Both the position numbers and the translations under genes were made by a program. DNA of 64,000 bases from Pseudoxanthomonas sp. SE1 (GTDB taxonomy: Bacteria > Pseudomonadota > Gammaproteobacteria > Xanthomonadales > Xanthomonadaceae), in assembly GCF_029542205.1 (NCBI RefSeq), contig NZ_CP113783.1:1975001-2039000 (forward strand), in the 5' to 3' direction. This document shows positions 1 through 14,277 of the stretch, one piece after another. Each line of letters starts with the position of its first letter. Positions within the stretch are counted from its first letter, which is position 1. Below the pieces are notes generated by a model that worked only from the letters and a program-made list of their open reading frames with translations, made no database searches and had not been told where the DNA came from.

Positions 1-4
1 CGAG

Positions 5-535
5 ATGACCGACGTGCTGGTCAGCATGCTACCGGTCGGCGCCATCATGGAAGAGGCGGCCGGCGAGAATCCCGCCTGGCCGGTGCAGGACAAGCCCGAT
101 GCCGTCACGCCCGTGCAGTTGGCCTGCCTGCGCAGCGAACTTTCCCGCGACGGCTTCCGCCGAGTGAAGCGGGCTGAAGTGGCCGAGTACGCACAGGCAC
201 ATCCGGGCCGGTTCGCCGAAGAACTGCAGCTGGCGCGTACGGCGGCGCCGGTGTTCGGCAGCATCGTGCAGGCGGGCATCGCCTCGGCGAAGACGGACAC
301 CGACCTGGATCCCGCCGACCTGATGCGGACGGCCAGTGCCGACCAGTTGCTGGCGCTGCTCACCATCGCGCGCGATCCCCAGTACCGCGATTTCCGCGCG
401 TTGAGTGGCTTCGGCGATGTGCTCGCTGGCGACGGCGGCAAGGCCGACGGCAAGTCGGTGGGCGAGATGGCGGCCATCAAGATGATGTTCCAGGGCATGA
501 AGGCGTGCGATGTGTCGCCAGGCGCCCTGATGTGA
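5..535 (+). CDS. Hypothetical protein encoded upstream of carB
   Basis: I do not recognise this protein. The frame is open to the left edge of the window, so the visible ATG may not be the true start and the gene may be 5'-truncated. The visible 176 residues look soluble and helical, with an Ala/Asp/Leu-rich composition, no signal peptide and no membrane segment. A small ORF between carA and carB is common in xanthomonads and pseudomonads, so carA probably lies just outside the window; that is an inference. Codon use is typical of the surrounding high-GC genes. About 130 bp with no further gene separate it from carB. Confidence 0.6.
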   Translation: MTDVLVSMLPVGAIMEEAAGENPAWPVQDKPDAVTPVQLACLRSELSRDGFRRVKRAEVAEYAQAHPGRFAEELQLARTAAPVFGSIVQAGIASAKTDTDLDPADLMRTASADQLLALLTIARDPQYRDFRALSGFGDVLAGDGGKADGKSVGEMAAIKMMFQGMKACDVSPGALM

Positions 536-666
536 TGTGCACCCGTGCGCGCCCGTGCGCGCCGGGAAAAGAGGTGGAGCGTGGTCCGTCCATCGCCCCT
601 GCCGGACGCGCCCCTGGAGCAGATGCCCAGGGTGGCGGCCCCACACAATCCGAGAAGTAGATTCCC

Positions 667-3908
<3,242 letters not shown>

Positions 3909-3912
<4 letters not shown>

Positions 3913-4385
3913 GAGCCCCATTGACCATGCAGGGCGCGCAGCGCCTGCGCCAGGAACTGGATCTGCTGAAGACGGTGAAGCGGCCGGAAGTGATCACCGC
4001 CATCGCCGAAGCGCGCGCACACGGCGACCTGAAGGAAAACGCCGAATACCATGCGGCGCGCGAGCAGCAGGGCTTCATCGAAGGCCGCATCAAACAACTG
4101 GAAGGCGAGCTGTCGCACGCCGAGATCATCGACGTCAGCAAGCTCAACGCCGGCACGCGCATCGTGTTCGGCGCCCGTGTGGTGCTGGCCGATGTCGACA
4201 CCGACGAGGAGAAACGCTACCAGGTGGTCGGTGACCTCGAGGCGGACATCAAACTGGGCCTGATCGCGATCTCGTCGCCATTGGCCCGGGCGCTGATCGG
4301 CAAGCACGAGGGCGACAGCGTCACGATCGACGCGCCTGCTGGCCAGCGCGAATACGAAATCGTCAGCGTCTCCTACGCAGACTGA
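3909..4385 (+). CDS. greA: Transcription elongation factor GreA
   Basis: GreA binds in the RNA polymerase secondary channel and stimulates cleavage of backtracked transcripts. The 158-residue protein has the N-terminal coiled coil with the acidic tip segment [20 protein letters not shown], the most diagnostic GreA motif, and the C-terminal FKBP-like domain ([15 protein letters not shown]). The chosen start is a GTG that overlaps the carB stop as GTGA. It gives the family N-terminus (an aliphatic pentapeptide followed by [13 protein letters not shown]), so translation is probably coupled to carB. rpfE begins four bases after the greA stop. Confidence 0.95.
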
Positions 4386-4389
4386 GCCG

Positions 4390-5343
4390 ATGGCGCAGGC
4401 CACGCTGCTGTTGCCTCCGCGTACCCGCCTGGTGGGCCAGGCGTTGCCGGCCGATGTGGCGCGGGCGCTGGGGCGCGCGGATCGCACGACCGGCGACGTC
4501 GGCGAACATGCGCAGCTGCGGCGCCACTTCCAGTTGGTGCCGGACCACTGGCCGGTCGCGGCGTTGACGCGCCAGCGCGATGCACGGGATGCCGCCGGTG
4601 CGTTGTGGCTGCGCGCGGATCCTGCGCGCGTATCGCCCGACATGAGTGGTGCGCGCATGCTGGCGCATGGCGAGGCGCTCGCGCTGGGTGAAGAGGACAC
4701 CGCGCAGTTGCTGCCGGCACTGAAGCCGTTGTTCGGCGATGCCGGCATGCTGCTGGACGCGCCGGATCCTGCCCGCTGGTACCTGCGCCTGCCGCCCGAC
4801 GCGAAACTTCCGGCGTTCGCGCCGGTGAATGACGTGCTGGGCGACGACCTGTTCGCGCATCTGCCGGAAGGCGACGCGGGCCGGCGTTGGCGTGCCCTGC
4901 TCAGCGAAGCGCAGGTGCTGCTGCACAACCATCCCTGGAATGCGCAACGCGTGGCGCAGGGCAAGCCGCCGGTGAACTCGCTGTGGTTCTGGGGCGGCGG
5001 CCTGCTGCCGGATTTCGTGCGCACCGGTTTCCGCCAGGTGAAAGGCCACGATGTGCTGCTGCAGTCGCTGGCGCATGCGGCCGGAGTGGAGCCCGTGCAC
5101 GCGAACGGCGAGGGCGGTGTGGACGCGCTGATCGACCTGCGTCATCTGCGCAATCTGGATCTGCTCTGCCGTGATGCGCTTCAGCCCCTGCTGGACGCCC
5201 TGCGCAAGCGCGAGCTGGACATGCTGACCCTGGATTTCGAGGATGGCGCGCTGTTCTCGCTGCGCCGCGAACAGCGCTGGCGCCTCTGGCGCCGCCCGAT
5301 GCAGCGTCTGGATACGGTACGCCCGGACCACGTTCCGGCATGA
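4390..5343 (+). CDS. rpfE: RpfE-type regulatory protein / phosphoglycerate-mutase-like
   Basis: The 317-residue soluble protein matches what I know of RpfE of Xanthomonas. It is encoded between greA and recJ in the rpf locus and is often annotated as a phosphoglycerate-mutase-like regulatory protein. Conserved stretches include LLHNHPWNAQRV and NSLWFWGGGLLP. I see no signal peptide, membrane segment or DNA-binding motif, and the biochemical activity is not established. The gene starts four bases after greA and its TGA overlaps the recJ ATG (ATGA), so it belongs to a carB-greA-rpfE-recJ transcription unit. The name rests on sequence resemblance plus strict synteny. Confidence 0.78.
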   Translation: MAQATLLLPPRTRLVGQALPADVARALGRADRTTGDVGEHAQLRRHFQLVPDHWPVAALTRQRDARDAAGALWLRADPARVSPDMSGARMLAHGEALALGEEDTAQLLPALKPLFGDAGMLLDAPDPARWYLRLPPDAKLPAFAPVNDVLGDDLFAHLPEGDAGRRWRALLSEAQVLLHNHPWNAQRVAQGKPPVNSLWFWGGGLLPDFVRTGFRQVKGHDVLLQSLAHAAGVEPVHANGEGGVDALIDLRHLRNLDLLCRDALQPLLDALRKRELDMLTLDFEDGALFSLRREQRWRLWRRPMQRLDTVRPDHVPA

Positions 5344-7067
5344 CGTCATCGCCCCGCATCCGCCGTCGCACCATTGCGGCGCATGGTCAGTGGCCCGAAG
5401 GCATGCCAGTGCTCCTGCAGCGCCTTTACGAAGCCCGCGGTGCGCTCTCGATGGACCAGGCCCAACCACGCCTGGCGCAGCTGTTGCCGCCGGACCAGCT
5501 CGGCGGACTCGCCGGGGCCACGGCATTGCTCGCCGATGCGATCGCGCAGGACCGGCACATCGTCATCGTGGGCGACTTCGACTGCGATGGCGCCACGGCA
5601 TGTGCCGTCGGCGTGCGCGGCCTGTGCCTGCTGGGCGCGCGCCACGTGACGCCCGCCGTGCCCAACCGCATGGTGCATGGCTACGGCTTGTCGCCTTCGC
5701 TGGTGGATGAACTCGCCGCGATGCAGCCCGATCTGCTCGTCACGGTCGATCACGGCATCGCATGCCATGCCGGCATCGCGGCGGCGAAGTCGCGTGGCTG
5801 GCAGGTGCTTGTCACCGACCACCACCTGCCCGGTGAGGCGTTGCCACCGGCCGATGCCATCGTGAATCCGAACCTGCGCGGCGACCCGTTCCCGAGCAAG
5901 GTGCTGGCCGGTGTCGGCGTGATGTTCTATGTGCTGCTTGCCCTGCGACGGTTGCTGCGGGAACGCGGCGTGTTCCCCGGGCCGGAACCCGACCTGTCCA
6001 GGCTGCTCGACCTCGTGGCCGTCGGTACCGTGGCGGATCTCGTGCCCCTGGATGCGAACAACCGTGCCCTCGTCGGTGCGGGGCTGCGCCGCTTGCGCAC
6101 GGGACAGGGATGCATGGGATTGCAGGCGTTGATGCGCGTGGCGGGCCGCGATCCTGCGCGCCTGACGGCGGCCGACATCGGCTTTGCGATCGCGCCTCGC
6201 CTGAACGCTGCCGGGCGGCTGGAAGACATGGCGCTGGGCATCGCCTGCCTGCTGACCGACGATGCCACGCAGGCCGAAGAGATGGCGCGCGTGCTGGAAG
6301 GCATCAACGCCGAGCGTCGTGGTGTGCAGCAGCAGATGGTCGACGAGGCCCAGGCCGCGCTTGCGCGCATCGACGTCGCGGAAGGGGGGCGGGCGCCACT
6401 GGCGCCGTGCCTGTTCGACCCGGAGTGGCATCCCGGCGTGGTGGGTCTGGTGGCCTCGAAGATGAAAGAGCGCCTGCATCGTCCGGTGGTCGCGTTCGCG
6501 CCCGCAGAGCCTGGCAGCACGACGCTGCGCGGATCGGCGCGCTCGATTCCCGGCTTCCACATCCGCGACGCGCTGGCGGCCATCGACACCGCGAACCCCG
6601 GCCTGGTGCAGCGCTTCGGCGGCCACGCCATGGCAGCGGGGCTGTCACTCGACGAAAGTACCTTGCCGGCGTTCCGCGATGCCTTCCACCGCCATGCCCT
6701 CGCGATGCTCGATGACGCCTTGCTGCAGGAAGAACTGCTGAGCGATGGCGAACTGCAGCCCGGCGAACTGGATCGCGTGCATGCCGAAGCGCTGCGCGGT
6801 GCAGGGCCGTGGGGACCGGGATTCCCGGAACCCGTGTTCGATGGTTTTTTCGACGTGATGGACTGGCGCGTGGTGGGCGAGAAGCATCTGAAGTTCTCGT
6901 TGCGCCTGCCCGGGCATGCGGCCCCGTTGAACGCGATCCAGTTCAACGGCTGGCACGACCAACCACCGCCTTCCCGCATCCAGGCCGCCTATCAACTGGA
7001 CACCGACGACTGGCAGAACCGTCGTGGCATCCAGTTGCTGGTCCGGCACTGGCAACCGGCCGATTGA
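5340..7067 (+). CDS. recJ: Single-stranded-DNA-specific 5'-3' exonuclease RecJ
   Basis: RecJ degrades 5'-ended single-stranded DNA in recombination, mismatch and base-excision repair. The 575-residue length is normal. The DHH-superfamily metal-binding motifs are visible: VGDFDCDGATAC (motif I), TVDHGI, the DHH-type TDHHLPGE, and NPNLRGDPFPSKVLAGVGV. The DHHA1 region contains GGHAMAAGLSLDE, and a C-terminal OB-type domain follows. The ATG overlaps the rpfE stop. The gene sits next to rpfE as in the Xanthomonas rpf region. Confidence 0.95.
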   Translation: MTSSPRIRRRTIAAHGQWPEGMPVLLQRLYEARGALSMDQAQPRLAQLLPPDQLGGLAGATALLADAIAQDRHIVIVGDFDCDGATACAVGVRGLCLLGARHVTPAVPNRMVHGYGLSPSLVDELAAMQPDLLVTVDHGIACHAGIAAAKSRGWQVLVTDHHLPGEALPPADAIVNPNLRGDPFPSKVLAGVGVMFYVLLALRRLLRERGVFPGPEPDLSRLLDLVAVGTVADLVPLDANNRALVGAGLRRLRTGQGCMGLQALMRVAGRDPARLTAADIGFAIAPRLNAAGRLEDMALGIACLLTDDATQAEEMARVLEGINAERRGVQQQMVDEAQAALARIDVAEGGRAPLAPCLFDPEWHPGVVGLVASKMKERLHRPVVAFAPAEPGSTTLRGSARSIPGFHIRDALAAIDTANPGLVQRFGGHAMAAGLSLDESTLPAFRDAFHRHALAMLDDALLQEELLSDGELQPGELDRVHAEALRGAGPWGPGFPEPVFDGFFDVMDWRVVGEKHLKFSLRLPGHAAPLNAIQFNGWHDQPPPSRIQAAYQLDTDDWQNRRGIQLLVRHWQPAD

Positions 7068-7076
7068 GGGCGCCGG

Positions 7077-8288
7077 TCAGCGCTCGGGCAAGGCCAGGGG
7101 TTCCGGACTGCGGGACGCCACCTTCCCGGTCCGCTTCAATCCGAACAAGGGCCGCAACCATCCCACGCGCCGGATCGCTTCATAGCCGGCGAAGCACGCG
7201 GCGAAGGTGATCGCCACCAGCAAGGGACCCTCCACCATCGGCGGTATCGCCAACGGCTTCAGGTGGTGGGCGACGACCACGGTGACCGTCTGGTGCAGGA
7301 TGTAGACGGGAAACACCGCCGGCACCAGATAGCGCAGCGCACGGTTGTCGGCGGGATTCACGTGGCGGGCGAAACCGAGTACCGCCACGATGGCGCACCA
7401 CTGGTTCAGGCCCCAGACCATCCGCATTCCCATGCGTGCCCAGTCGGGCGGTGCCACGTCGGCAAAATGCGCGAAGTACGCAACCAGCCCGGCCCAGCTG
7501 AGCAGCCAGGACATCACGGCGGGCCAGCGCTGGCGTTCGATGGCATCCCACACCCCGTCCGCGCGGGCGATGAGGAAGCCGAGCAGGAACACCCCGAAGT
7601 ACTGCACATGGTTGTACCAGTCGTCCACCAAGGCATGCGTCTGCTCGAAGCGGCCGATCATCAGCATGCGCGCCACGCCGAGGAACAGCACGGGACCGGC
7701 CAGCACGCCGATGCCGGAAAGCCAGCGGCCCAGGTGGCGCTCCGCTGCATGGATGGCGCGCGGCACGAGCTTCCAGAGCAGCCACAGCGCGACGGTATAG
7801 ACCCACAGGTAGGCGACGAACCACAGATGGTTCCAGGTCGGCACGTCCAGGCAGCCGTCGGCATCGCAGAAGCCGTCATGACCGGTCAGGTAGCGTGCGT
7901 AGAACGCCAGGTAGCCTTCGTGGTAGCCGCCGGGCAGCTGTTCGACCACCTCGTAGTAGGACTGCGGTGGCACGATCACCAGCATGCCGAAGACAAGCGG
8001 CACCAGCAGCCGCCACGAACGGCTTCCGAGAAAGCGCATCCGGCCACCCGCAGCATCGGCGGCCTGCCGCGCCTTGCCGAGCAGGAATGCCGTGGCGCAG
8101 CCGGACACCAGGAACAGCAGCGACAGTCGCCAGGGGGAGCTGAGCATCATGAAAGGCTCCAGTGCATGGCTGGCATCCGGACTCTTCACGTGCCAGTCCC
8201 AGGTCACGTAGTACATGCCCACGTGGTACAGCACCAACAGCCCGAAGGCACAGACGCGGACCCAGTCCAGATCGTGGCGGCGTTGCAT
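7077..8288 (-). CDS. Membrane acyltransferase, acyltransferase 3 family
   Basis: This predicted multi-pass inner-membrane O-acyltransferase has about ten hydrophobic segments. The first follows the conserved opening RRHDLDWVRVCAFGLLVLYH, with an early Arg/Asp and the membrane-embedded His typical of family 3 acyltransferases. These enzymes modify glucans, lipids, antibiotics or polysaccharides, and the substrate here is unknown. The start is an ATG with an AAGGAGA ribosome-binding site six bases upstream; an ATG 15 bases further up lacks one. It is convergent with recJ (9-bp gap) and divergent from rpfD. I do not recall it at this position in the classical Xanthomonas rpf locus. Confidence 0.8.
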   Translation of the reverse strand: MQRRHDLDWVRVCAFGLLVLYHVGMYYVTWDWHVKSPDASHALEPFMMLSSPWRLSLLFLVSGCATAFLLGKARQAADAAGGRMRFLGSRSWRLLVPLVFGMLVIVPPQSYYEVVEQLPGGYHEGYLAFYARYLTGHDGFCDADGCLDVPTWNHLWFVAYLWVYTVALWLLWKLVPRAIHAAERHLGRWLSGIGVLAGPVLFLGVARMLMIGRFEQTHALVDDWYNHVQYFGVFLLGFLIARADGVWDAIERQRWPAVMSWLLSWAGLVAYFAHFADVAPPDWARMGMRMVWGLNQWCAIVAVLGFARHVNPADNRALRYLVPAVFPVYILHQTVTVVVAHHLKPLAIPPMVEGPLLVAITFAACFAGYEAIRRVGWLRPLFGLKRTGKVASRSPEPLALPER

Positions 8289-8430
8289 GGTCGTCTCCTT
8301 CATCGACAAGGCGGCCAGCGTCGGGCGCCGCGCATGTCCGCGCCATCGCGAAGGGACGCGTGGTGGACGGGCAGGGGCCAATCGAGGGGAGCAAGTGACG
8401 AACCGCAGCGGTGGGGCGGAGGGCGCGGGC

Positions 8431-8436
8431 TAGAAT
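8431..8436 (+). promoter_or_regulatory. -10 element of a probable leaderless rpfD promoter
   Basis: TAGAAT lies exactly six bases before the rpfD ATG, and no Shine-Dalgarno sequence is present. With a normal -10 to +1 distance, transcription would begin at or near the A of the ATG. No convincing -35 hexamer is seen. Three other genes in this window share the arrangement (clpS, rarA, aat). Confidence 0.5.
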
Positions 8437-8442
8437 GCGCAC

Positions 8443-9327
8443 ATGACGGAACGCGCCCCGCCGACCTACGAACGCTACCTGCCTTGGCGGCGATGGGTGG
8501 AGATCGGATTCTGGGTGGCGATGATCGGTGCCAACTGCATCGGCAACAGCATGACCACGCTGATCGACATGCGGCGGCAGGGCTCCGGCGTGGAGGCCTG
8601 GGAGCCGGCCGTCTGGGAGGTGAGCAGCGCGCTGGTGTGGCTGCTGGTCCTGATCCCGGCGATCGCCTGGTACACCCGACGCTTCCCCCTGCACTGGGAA
8701 AACTGGCGCCGGCGGATACCCGAGTACCTGCTGGCGAGCATCGTGGTCTGCGTCATCCACGTGGCCGGCATGGTCGCGCTGCGCGTCTTGGCCTACCGCA
8801 GCCAGGGCATGGCCTACGAGTTCGGCCCGTGGCCTCGCGAACTGGTCTACGAATACCTGAAGGATATCCGCAGCTTCGCCACGATCGTCCTGCTGGTGGA
8901 GGGCTACCGCTTCCTGCTGCGCCGCTGGCAGGGCGAAGCCAGCCTGCTCGCCGAACCGGACGAAGGTCCGCCGCTGGAACCGGTGGACCGGCCGGAGCGC
9001 TTCCTGGTGCGCAAGCTGGGCCGCGAGTTCCTGGTGGCGGCCAACGACATCGAGTGGCTGCAGGCTTCGGGCAACTACGTCAACCTGCGTGTGCGCGGCC
9101 ACGACTATCCGCTGCGGAGCACGATCGCCGGCATCGAGACGCGGCTGGATCCGCGCAGGTTTGCGCGCATCCACCGCAGTTACATCGTCAGCCTGGACCA
9201 GGTGGCGTCGATCGAGCCGCTGGACACCGGTGATGCGCGCGTGCACATGAAGGATGGCAACGCGCTGCCCTGCAGCCGCCGCTACCGGCAGGACCTGCGC
9301 CAGCGGACCGGGGCGGAGGCCGTCTAG
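8443..9327 (+). CDS. rpfD: RpfD, LytTR-domain membrane transcriptional regulator
   Basis: The 294-residue protein has about four N-terminal transmembrane segments (roughly residues 20-165) and a C-terminal LytTR DNA-binding domain (about 185-285). Recognisable LytTR signatures are IEWLQASGNYVNLR and RRFARIHRSYIVSLDQV. This is the architecture of RpfD of the Xanthomonas rpf locus, a probable transcription regulator, and the position next to recJ/prfB agrees. No cognate target is visible. The TAG stop is shared with the convergent diguanylate cyclase gene: the four bases CTAG serve as a stop on both strands. Translation is probably from a leaderless transcript. Confidence 0.8.
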   Translation: MTERAPPTYERYLPWRRWVEIGFWVAMIGANCIGNSMTTLIDMRRQGSGVEAWEPAVWEVSSALVWLLVLIPAIAWYTRRFPLHWENWRRRIPEYLLASIVVCVIHVAGMVALRVLAYRSQGMAYEFGPWPRELVYEYLKDIRSFATIVLLVEGYRFLLRRWQGEASLLAEPDEGPPLEPVDRPERFLVRKLGREFLVAANDIEWLQASGNYVNLRVRGHDYPLRSTIAGIETRLDPRRFARIHRSYIVSLDQVASIEPLDTGDARVHMKDGNALPCSRRYRQDLRQRTGAEAV

Positions 9328-11252
9328 GCGACGCGCGTCACCGGCACGCGCGGAAGACGTTCCACGACGTAGCTGGCCACCAGTTCGATGGCGCCGCTGC
9401 GAATGGCACCTTCAGGCTCTTCCAGCAAGGCCTGGAGGGCCATGCCTGGCGGGAGGGCCCGCCCCCACAGCCCGGCCCAGGCGTTGCGACGGTCCTTGGC
9501 GGCGTACAGGGCGCGGTCGGCCATGCGCAGTGCGTAGTCCCAGCCGCCCGTGATGTTGTCGAAGAACGGGAAAGGCGCGAAGCCCAATGAGACGGTCAAA
9601 GGCCAGCGCTGGCCGGGCGCGAGGTCGTGCAGGTCGCAGAGCGTTTCCTGCACGCGCGCCGCCACCGTGCAGGCCTGGGCCTCGGTCAGGTCCGCGCAGG
9701 CCATCAGGAACTCCTCGCCACCCCAGCGCGCGATGGTGTCGTCCGCACGCCCCAGTTCGCGCAGCTGGCGCGAGAGCGCGACCAGCACCTGGTCGCCGGC
9801 GTGGTGGCCATGGCCATCGTTGACTTTCTTGAAGTGGTCGATGTCGATGAGGAACAGCACATGGCGCGTACCGGCGGCGGGCCGCTGCAGCGACATGGCC
9901 TTCAGCGACTCCGTGGCGGCGCGGCGATTGCGCAGGCCGGTCAGGGGATCGGTGGCGCTGACCTTGCGCAGTTGCCGGTTCTTGCGACGCTGCAACAGAC
10001 CGAAGCCGACGCCCGCCAGTACCAGCATGGTCATCAATGCCACACCAGTCCGACGCAGGAGGGTGGACTTCTCGTCGTTCAGCGCGCGGATCTGCGCCTG
10101 GTGGCGCATCTGCTCCAGTTCACGCTGGGCACTCGCGCTATCGCTGCGTGCCTGTAGATCGGCCAGCAACTCCAGCCGCTGATGCCTCAGCGCTTCCATC
10201 TCCAGCCCATGCAGGCGGGCGCCAACCGCCAGCGCTTCGTCTGCCTCCCCCAGTGCGGCATGCGCTGCCATCCAGGCGAGCAGGACTTCGCGCTGCTTCT
10301 GCGGCTGAGGCTGGTTGTCGACCAATGCCCAGGCGGCGCGGGCGGTCTGCAATGCCTGCCGGTGTTCGCCGGCCTTGCGCTGGAGCACCGACAGTTTCGC
10401 CAGCGAGCCCGCCTGGCCGGGCAGGTCCCTGTGCTTCGCCTGTTCGCGGATCGCCGATGCCAGCACAGGTCGGGCACGTTCCAGCTGGCCCTGCCGTACC
10501 CACAGGCCGGCACGCTCGCTGCGCAGGCGCTGCATCACCGTATGGGCCTGCTGGCGCTCGGCCATGGCCTCGCCCGTGTCGATGACCCGCATGGCGTCGG
10601 CATCGCGCTCCAGCGCGACGAGGTTGAGCGCGTGGTTGTGCAGGATCAACGGGTCTTCCAGCCCCACGGCGGCGGCCGCTGCCAATGCCCGGCGGTAGTA
10701 CGCGTCGGCCACCTCGGGCGAGGCCAGATAGTCGGCATGGATCAGCCCGATGTTGGTCAGCGTGGCGGCCTGTACGAGGGCGGCATCGCGCTGGTCGAGC
10801 CGTGAAGAGACGTCGTAGGCGCGAAGATAGGCTGCCTCCGCGGCGCGGATGTGTCCGGCGCCCTGGTAGATCGACCCGATCTGCGAGTGCGCCCGCATCT
10901 GCAGCGCGGGTGCGAGGTCCGGCGTGCCATCGACGCGCCGTTCCATCCGCTCGGCGGCGTCGATCGCCCGTGCCGGGTCGCCGCTCAGGCCGGCGGCGAT
11001 GCCCAGGCAACTCAGCGTCTTGAGCTCATCCTCGACGCTCAGGTCCTTCGCCTGCAGCAGCGCATCCGCCAGCGCGACCGCCCTGGCGGGTTCGTCGCGC
11101 CTCAGCTTCAGGCACTGGCTGACCTGGCTTGCGCGCTCCGCCACGGGCGCCGTCGGCGCATCGCCCGCGCAGGCCACGGAAAAGGCGGACGCCAGCGCCA
11201 GGCCGAGCAGGCCGGACAGCAGCGATGCGGACGGGGCAATGGGGCTGGTCAT
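9324..11252 (-). CDS. Exported TPR-repeat diguanylate cyclase (GGDEF)
   Basis: This predicted membrane-bound diguanylate cyclase makes c-di-GMP from two GTP. The 642-residue product starts with a signal peptide. A periplasmic region of about 400 residues with TPR-like helical repeats follows, then a single membrane helix (VALMTMLVLAGVGFGLLQ) and a C-terminal GGDEF domain. The active site is intact as ARWGGEEFLM. An RADD inhibitory-site motif sits five residues before GGEEF, so feedback control is likely. The chosen ATG is the one directly before the hydrophobic signal (MTSPIAPSASLLSG). It lies within the rpf locus two genes from the c-di-GMP hydrolase RpfG, suggesting functional cross-talk, which is an inference. 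Confidence 0.88.
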   Translation of the reverse strand: MTSPIAPSASLLSGLLGLALASAFSVACAGDAPTAPVAERASQVSQCLKLRRDEPARAVALADALLQAKDLSVEDELKTLSCLGIAAGLSGDPARAIDAAERMERRVDGTPDLAPALQMRAHSQIGSIYQGAGHIRAAEAAYLRAYDVSSRLDQRDAALVQAATLTNIGLIHADYLASPEVADAYYRRALAAAAAVGLEDPLILHNHALNLVALERDADAMRVIDTGEAMAERQQAHTVMQRLRSERAGLWVRQGQLERARPVLASAIREQAKHRDLPGQAGSLAKLSVLQRKAGEHRQALQTARAAWALVDNQPQPQKQREVLLAWMAAHAALGEADEALAVGARLHGLEMEALRHQRLELLADLQARSDSASAQRELEQMRHQAQIRALNDEKSTLLRRTGVALMTMLVLAGVGFGLLQRRKNRQLRKVSATDPLTGLRNRRAATESLKAMSLQRPAAGTRHVLFLIDIDHFKKVNDGHGHHAGDQVLVALSRQLRELGRADDTIARWGGEEFLMACADLTEAQACTVAARVQETLCDLHDLAPGQRWPLTVSLGFAPFPFFDNITGGWDYALRMADRALYAAKDRRNAWAGLWGRALPPGMALQALLEEPEGAIRSGAIELVASYVVERLPRVPVTRVA

Positions 11253-11367
11253 GCCTGGGGTGACTCTGTGCAGGGCATCGGGTGCGGTGCAAGAACCATT
11301 CCGGAAACGGTGTGGCGCACTGCTCTGGTATCCTTGCCGACCGATTCCATCCCCCGTCACAGCCCCC

Positions 11368-12493
11368 ATGATCGAGCTCAATCCCATCCGCCAGCGCATC
11401 GCCGACCTGCAGGACAGGCTGGCCTCGCTTCGGGGGTATCTTTGACTACGATGCCAAGCGCGAGCGCCTGGAAGAAGTAAACCGCGAGCTGGAAAGCCCG
11501 GATATCTGGAACAACGCCGAGTACGCGCAGCAGCTGGGCCGCGAGCGCTCCCTGCTGGACAAGACGGTCAACGGCATCCGCGACATCGAGGACGGCCTGA
11601 CCGGTGCCGGCGAACTGCTGGAACTGGCGGAGATGGAGAGCGACGAGGACACCGCGCATGCCGTGGTGGCCGACGTCGAGCGCTATGCCGCGCACGTGGA
11701 CAAGCTGGAGTTCCAGCGGATGTTCTCCGGCAAGATGGACAGCTCCAATGCCTTCGTCGACATCCAGGCCGGTGCCGGTGGCACCGAGGCCCAGGACTGG
11801 GCGGAAATCCTGCTGCGCATGTACCTGCGCTGGTGCGAGTCGCGCGGCTGGAAGACCGAGCTGATGGAAGCCAGCGGCGGTGACGTGGCCGGCATCAAGT
11901 CGGCCACGCTGCGGGTGGAAGGCGATTTCGCCTATGGTTGGCTGAAGACCGAGACCGGCGTGCACCGTCTGGTGCGCAAGTCGCCCTTCGATTCGGACAA
12001 CCGCCGCCACACCAGCTTCACCTCGGTGTTCGTGTCGCCGGAAGTTGACGACAACATCGACATCGACATCAACCCGGCCGACCTGAAGACCGACGTGTAC
12101 CGCTCCTCCGGTGCCGGTGGCCAGCACGTCAACAAGACCGAATCGGCCGTGCGCATCACCCACGTGCCCACGGGAATCGTGGTCGCCTGCCAGACCGGCC
12201 GCAGCCAGCACCAGAACCGCGACAACGCGATGAAGATGCTGGCCGCCAAGCTGTACGAGCTTGAGATCCAGAAGCGCAACGCCGAGCGCGACGCGGTGGA
12301 AGCCACCAAGTCCGACATCGGCTGGGGCAGCCAGATCCGCAACTACGTGCTGGACCAGAGCCGCATCAAGGACCTGCGCACCGGCATCGAACGCACGGAC
12401 ACGCAGAAGGTGCTGGACGGCGACCTGGACGAGTTCGTGGAGGCCAGCCTCAAGTCGGGCCTGGAAGCGGGCTCGAAACGCATCGACGCCTGA
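11368..12493 (+). CDS. prfB: Peptide chain release factor 2, with programmed +1 frameshift
   Basis: RF2 terminates translation at UGA and UAA. The gene is in two frames. An ATG opens 25 codons ending in CTT-TGA, and a +1 shift there continues to the downstream stop, giving about 374 residues. The peptide-anticodon SPF (KSPFDS) and the catalytic loop [20 protein letters not shown] with GGQ are present. Frameshifting at the internal UGA is the known RF2 autoregulation: low RF2 favours the shift. Downstream are a REP palindrome and lysS, the conserved prfB-lysS order. Because of the shift, automated annotation may shorten or split the gene. Confidence 0.96.
11432..11446 (+). promoter_or_regulatory. 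prfB programmed +1 frameshift site
   Basis: The sequence GGGGGTATCTTTGAC contains a G-rich Shine-Dalgarno-like stretch followed by TAT CTT TGA C, the conserved RF2 recoding signal. The CTT-decoding tRNA slips onto TTT and translation resumes with GAC, skipping the in-frame TGA. Confidence 0.95.
11443..11445 (+). other. In-frame UGA recoded in prfB
   Basis: This TGA is codon 26 of the prfB start frame. It is the autoregulatory stop read by RF2 itself when frameshifting fails. Confidence 0.93.
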
Positions 12494-12510
12494 TCCGCCC
12501 ACGAGTCACT

Positions 12511-12573
12511 TGTGGGAGCGACGCAAGTCGCGAGCTCTTCCGGCACTCGTTCGCGACTTACGTCGCTCCCACG
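12511..12573 (+). repeat. REP-like palindrome, copy 1
   Basis: Two 22-base arms beginning GTGGGAGCGACG and ending CGTCGCTCCCAC pair with a single mismatch around an ~17-base loop. The sequence lies between prfB and lysS. The core GTGGGAGCGACG recurs in a second palindrome downstream of ftsK. Such intergenic palindromes are widespread REP elements in xanthomonads. It may also stabilise or attenuate the prfB transcript. Confidence 0.85.
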
Positions 12574-12595
12574 TCCCAGGACACGATACGACCCC

Positions 12596-14107
<1,512 letters not shown>

Positions 14108-14261
14108 CGGGCAAGCCCCAAGCGTCAAGAGAGTGACGCTCAGGGGCAGAATGGGCTCCTGTCAGTTTGACGCGGCAGGGCCACAGGCCTGCGACGGAGC
14201 CGCTGCCGGGCCTTTCACACCGCTGTACCCCGCGCCAAGGACGGACCGGAAGGCCTCATTC

Positions 14262-14277
14262 CGTGACGGAGGTCACT
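14262..14277 (+). promoter_or_regulatory. CRP/Clp-type dyad upstream of rpfG
   Basis: The 356-bp gap between lysS and rpfG contains CGTGACGGAGGTCACT. Its half-sites GTGA-N6-TCAC match the TGTGA-N6-TCACA consensus of CRP and the xanthomonad homologue Clp. Clp links DSF/c-di-GMP signalling to virulence genes, so a site here would close a feedback loop. That role is an inference. The gap also holds a hairpin just after lysS (AGCGTCA/TGACGCT) without a T-run, and no other gene. Confidence 0.4.
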
